A stretch of DNA of 64,000 nt, taken from assembly GCA_900543485.1 (NCBI GenBank), contig UQRM01000002.1, forward strand, positions 62,001 to 126,000. The letters are read 5' to 3'. The notes beneath the pieces were generated by a model. It saw nothing but the letters and a program-made list of their open reading frames with translations, did no database searches and was not told where the DNA came from. The translations under genes were made by a program, and so were the position numbers. This document shows positions 63,949 through 64,000 of this stretch, piece by piece. How positions within the stretch are numbered: the stretch's first letter is position 1; every line of letters starts with the position of its first letter. The DNA is from an uncultured Eubacterium sp. Its GTDB lineage: Bacteria; Bacillota; Clostridia; Peptostreptococcales; Anaerovoracaceae.

Positions 63949-64000
63949 TTACTTCAACGCTGCTTCGATAGTCTCGATCATCACCGCATTAGTCGCTTTT
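63949..64000 (-). CDS. C-terminal end of an upstream gene (partial)
   Basis: On the minus strand the frame reads KATNAVMIETIEAALK then TAA at 63949, entering from the window edge. Sixteen residues are too few to identify. rplU or prp would be expected before rpmA, but the sequence does not clearly match either. It could also be a chance frame. Confidence 0.3.
   Translation of the reverse strand, partial: KATNAVMIETIEAALK

Overview
The window looks like chromosomal sequence from an endospore-forming, anaerobic member of the Clostridia. Sporulation genes are present (spo0A, spoIVB, a bofC-like gene, spoIIP, gpr, a spoIVFA-like gene), together with a Firmicutes-style dgt-dnaG-rpoD-trmK-nif3 block. 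A complete 4-hydroxybutyrate to crotonyl-CoA gene set is also present, with metal-ligand residues at the positions described for Clostridium aminobutyricum AbfD. Together these suggest an amino-acid/GABA or succinate fermenter related to Clostridium aminobutyricum/Anaerovorax; that placement is inference. Moderate GC content and frequent ATA, AGA and AGG codons fit.

Layout. 1-2660: high-affinity phosphate transporter (pstA partial, pstC, pstS with a PhoP-box-like promoter); its substrate-binding protein has its two lobes in permuted order. 2688-9371: a truncated nuclease-family protein, an esterase, NAD genes (nadE, nicotinamidase-like), a GNAT, an MBL-fold hydrolase and murI. 9372-17600: pepF, nadK, an RluA-type pseudouridine synthase, an Rrf2 regulator, a small membrane protein, a polysaccharide deacetylase, mscL, a DUF368 transporter behind a structured leader, tRNA-Leu and RNase P RNA. 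17655-26377: the nif3/trmK/rpoD/dnaG/dgt macromolecular-synthesis operon, a catalase-fold protein that lacks its catalytic residues, dut and an M16 peptidase. 26501-32523: a cysteine-rich surface-type protein, a D-2-hydroxyacid dehydrogenase, brnQ, and spo0A-spoIVB-bofC-like. 32679-37442: an operon of an amino-acid permease, a histidine kinase with an extracytoplasmic binding domain, and a sigma-54 response regulator. 37443-42498: a gene-poor gap, an ATPase and several envelope proteins. 42564-47334: the 4-hydroxybutyrate genes abfH, abfT, abfD with a 94-residue Cys-rich protein and a NifU-like protein. 47466-54668: thiN, glpK-hemW-lepA, spoIIP and gpr. 54764-64000: rpsT, an LD-carboxypeptidase, deoD, a DtxR-type regulator, comEA, the two radical-SAM partner genes, an HD protein, a SpoIVFA-like protein, obg and rpmA.

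The most unusual signal is non-coding. Two intergenic regions 52 kb apart (3357-3601 and 55192-55437) carry the same ~245-bp dyad-symmetric element. It has eight short TATCGC-type motifs, alternating in orientation, at nearly identical distances from the centre. The sequence between the motifs is not conserved, and one symmetric motif pair is changed on both sides together in one copy. It is not a CRISPR, transposon or known box that I recognise.

Other points of interest are the pseudo-catalase with its C-terminal domain encoded separately, a leader with an intrinsic terminator in front of the DUF368 gene, a 25-bp direct repeat between murI and pepF, and two unlisted-size small membrane proteins (55 and 50 residues).
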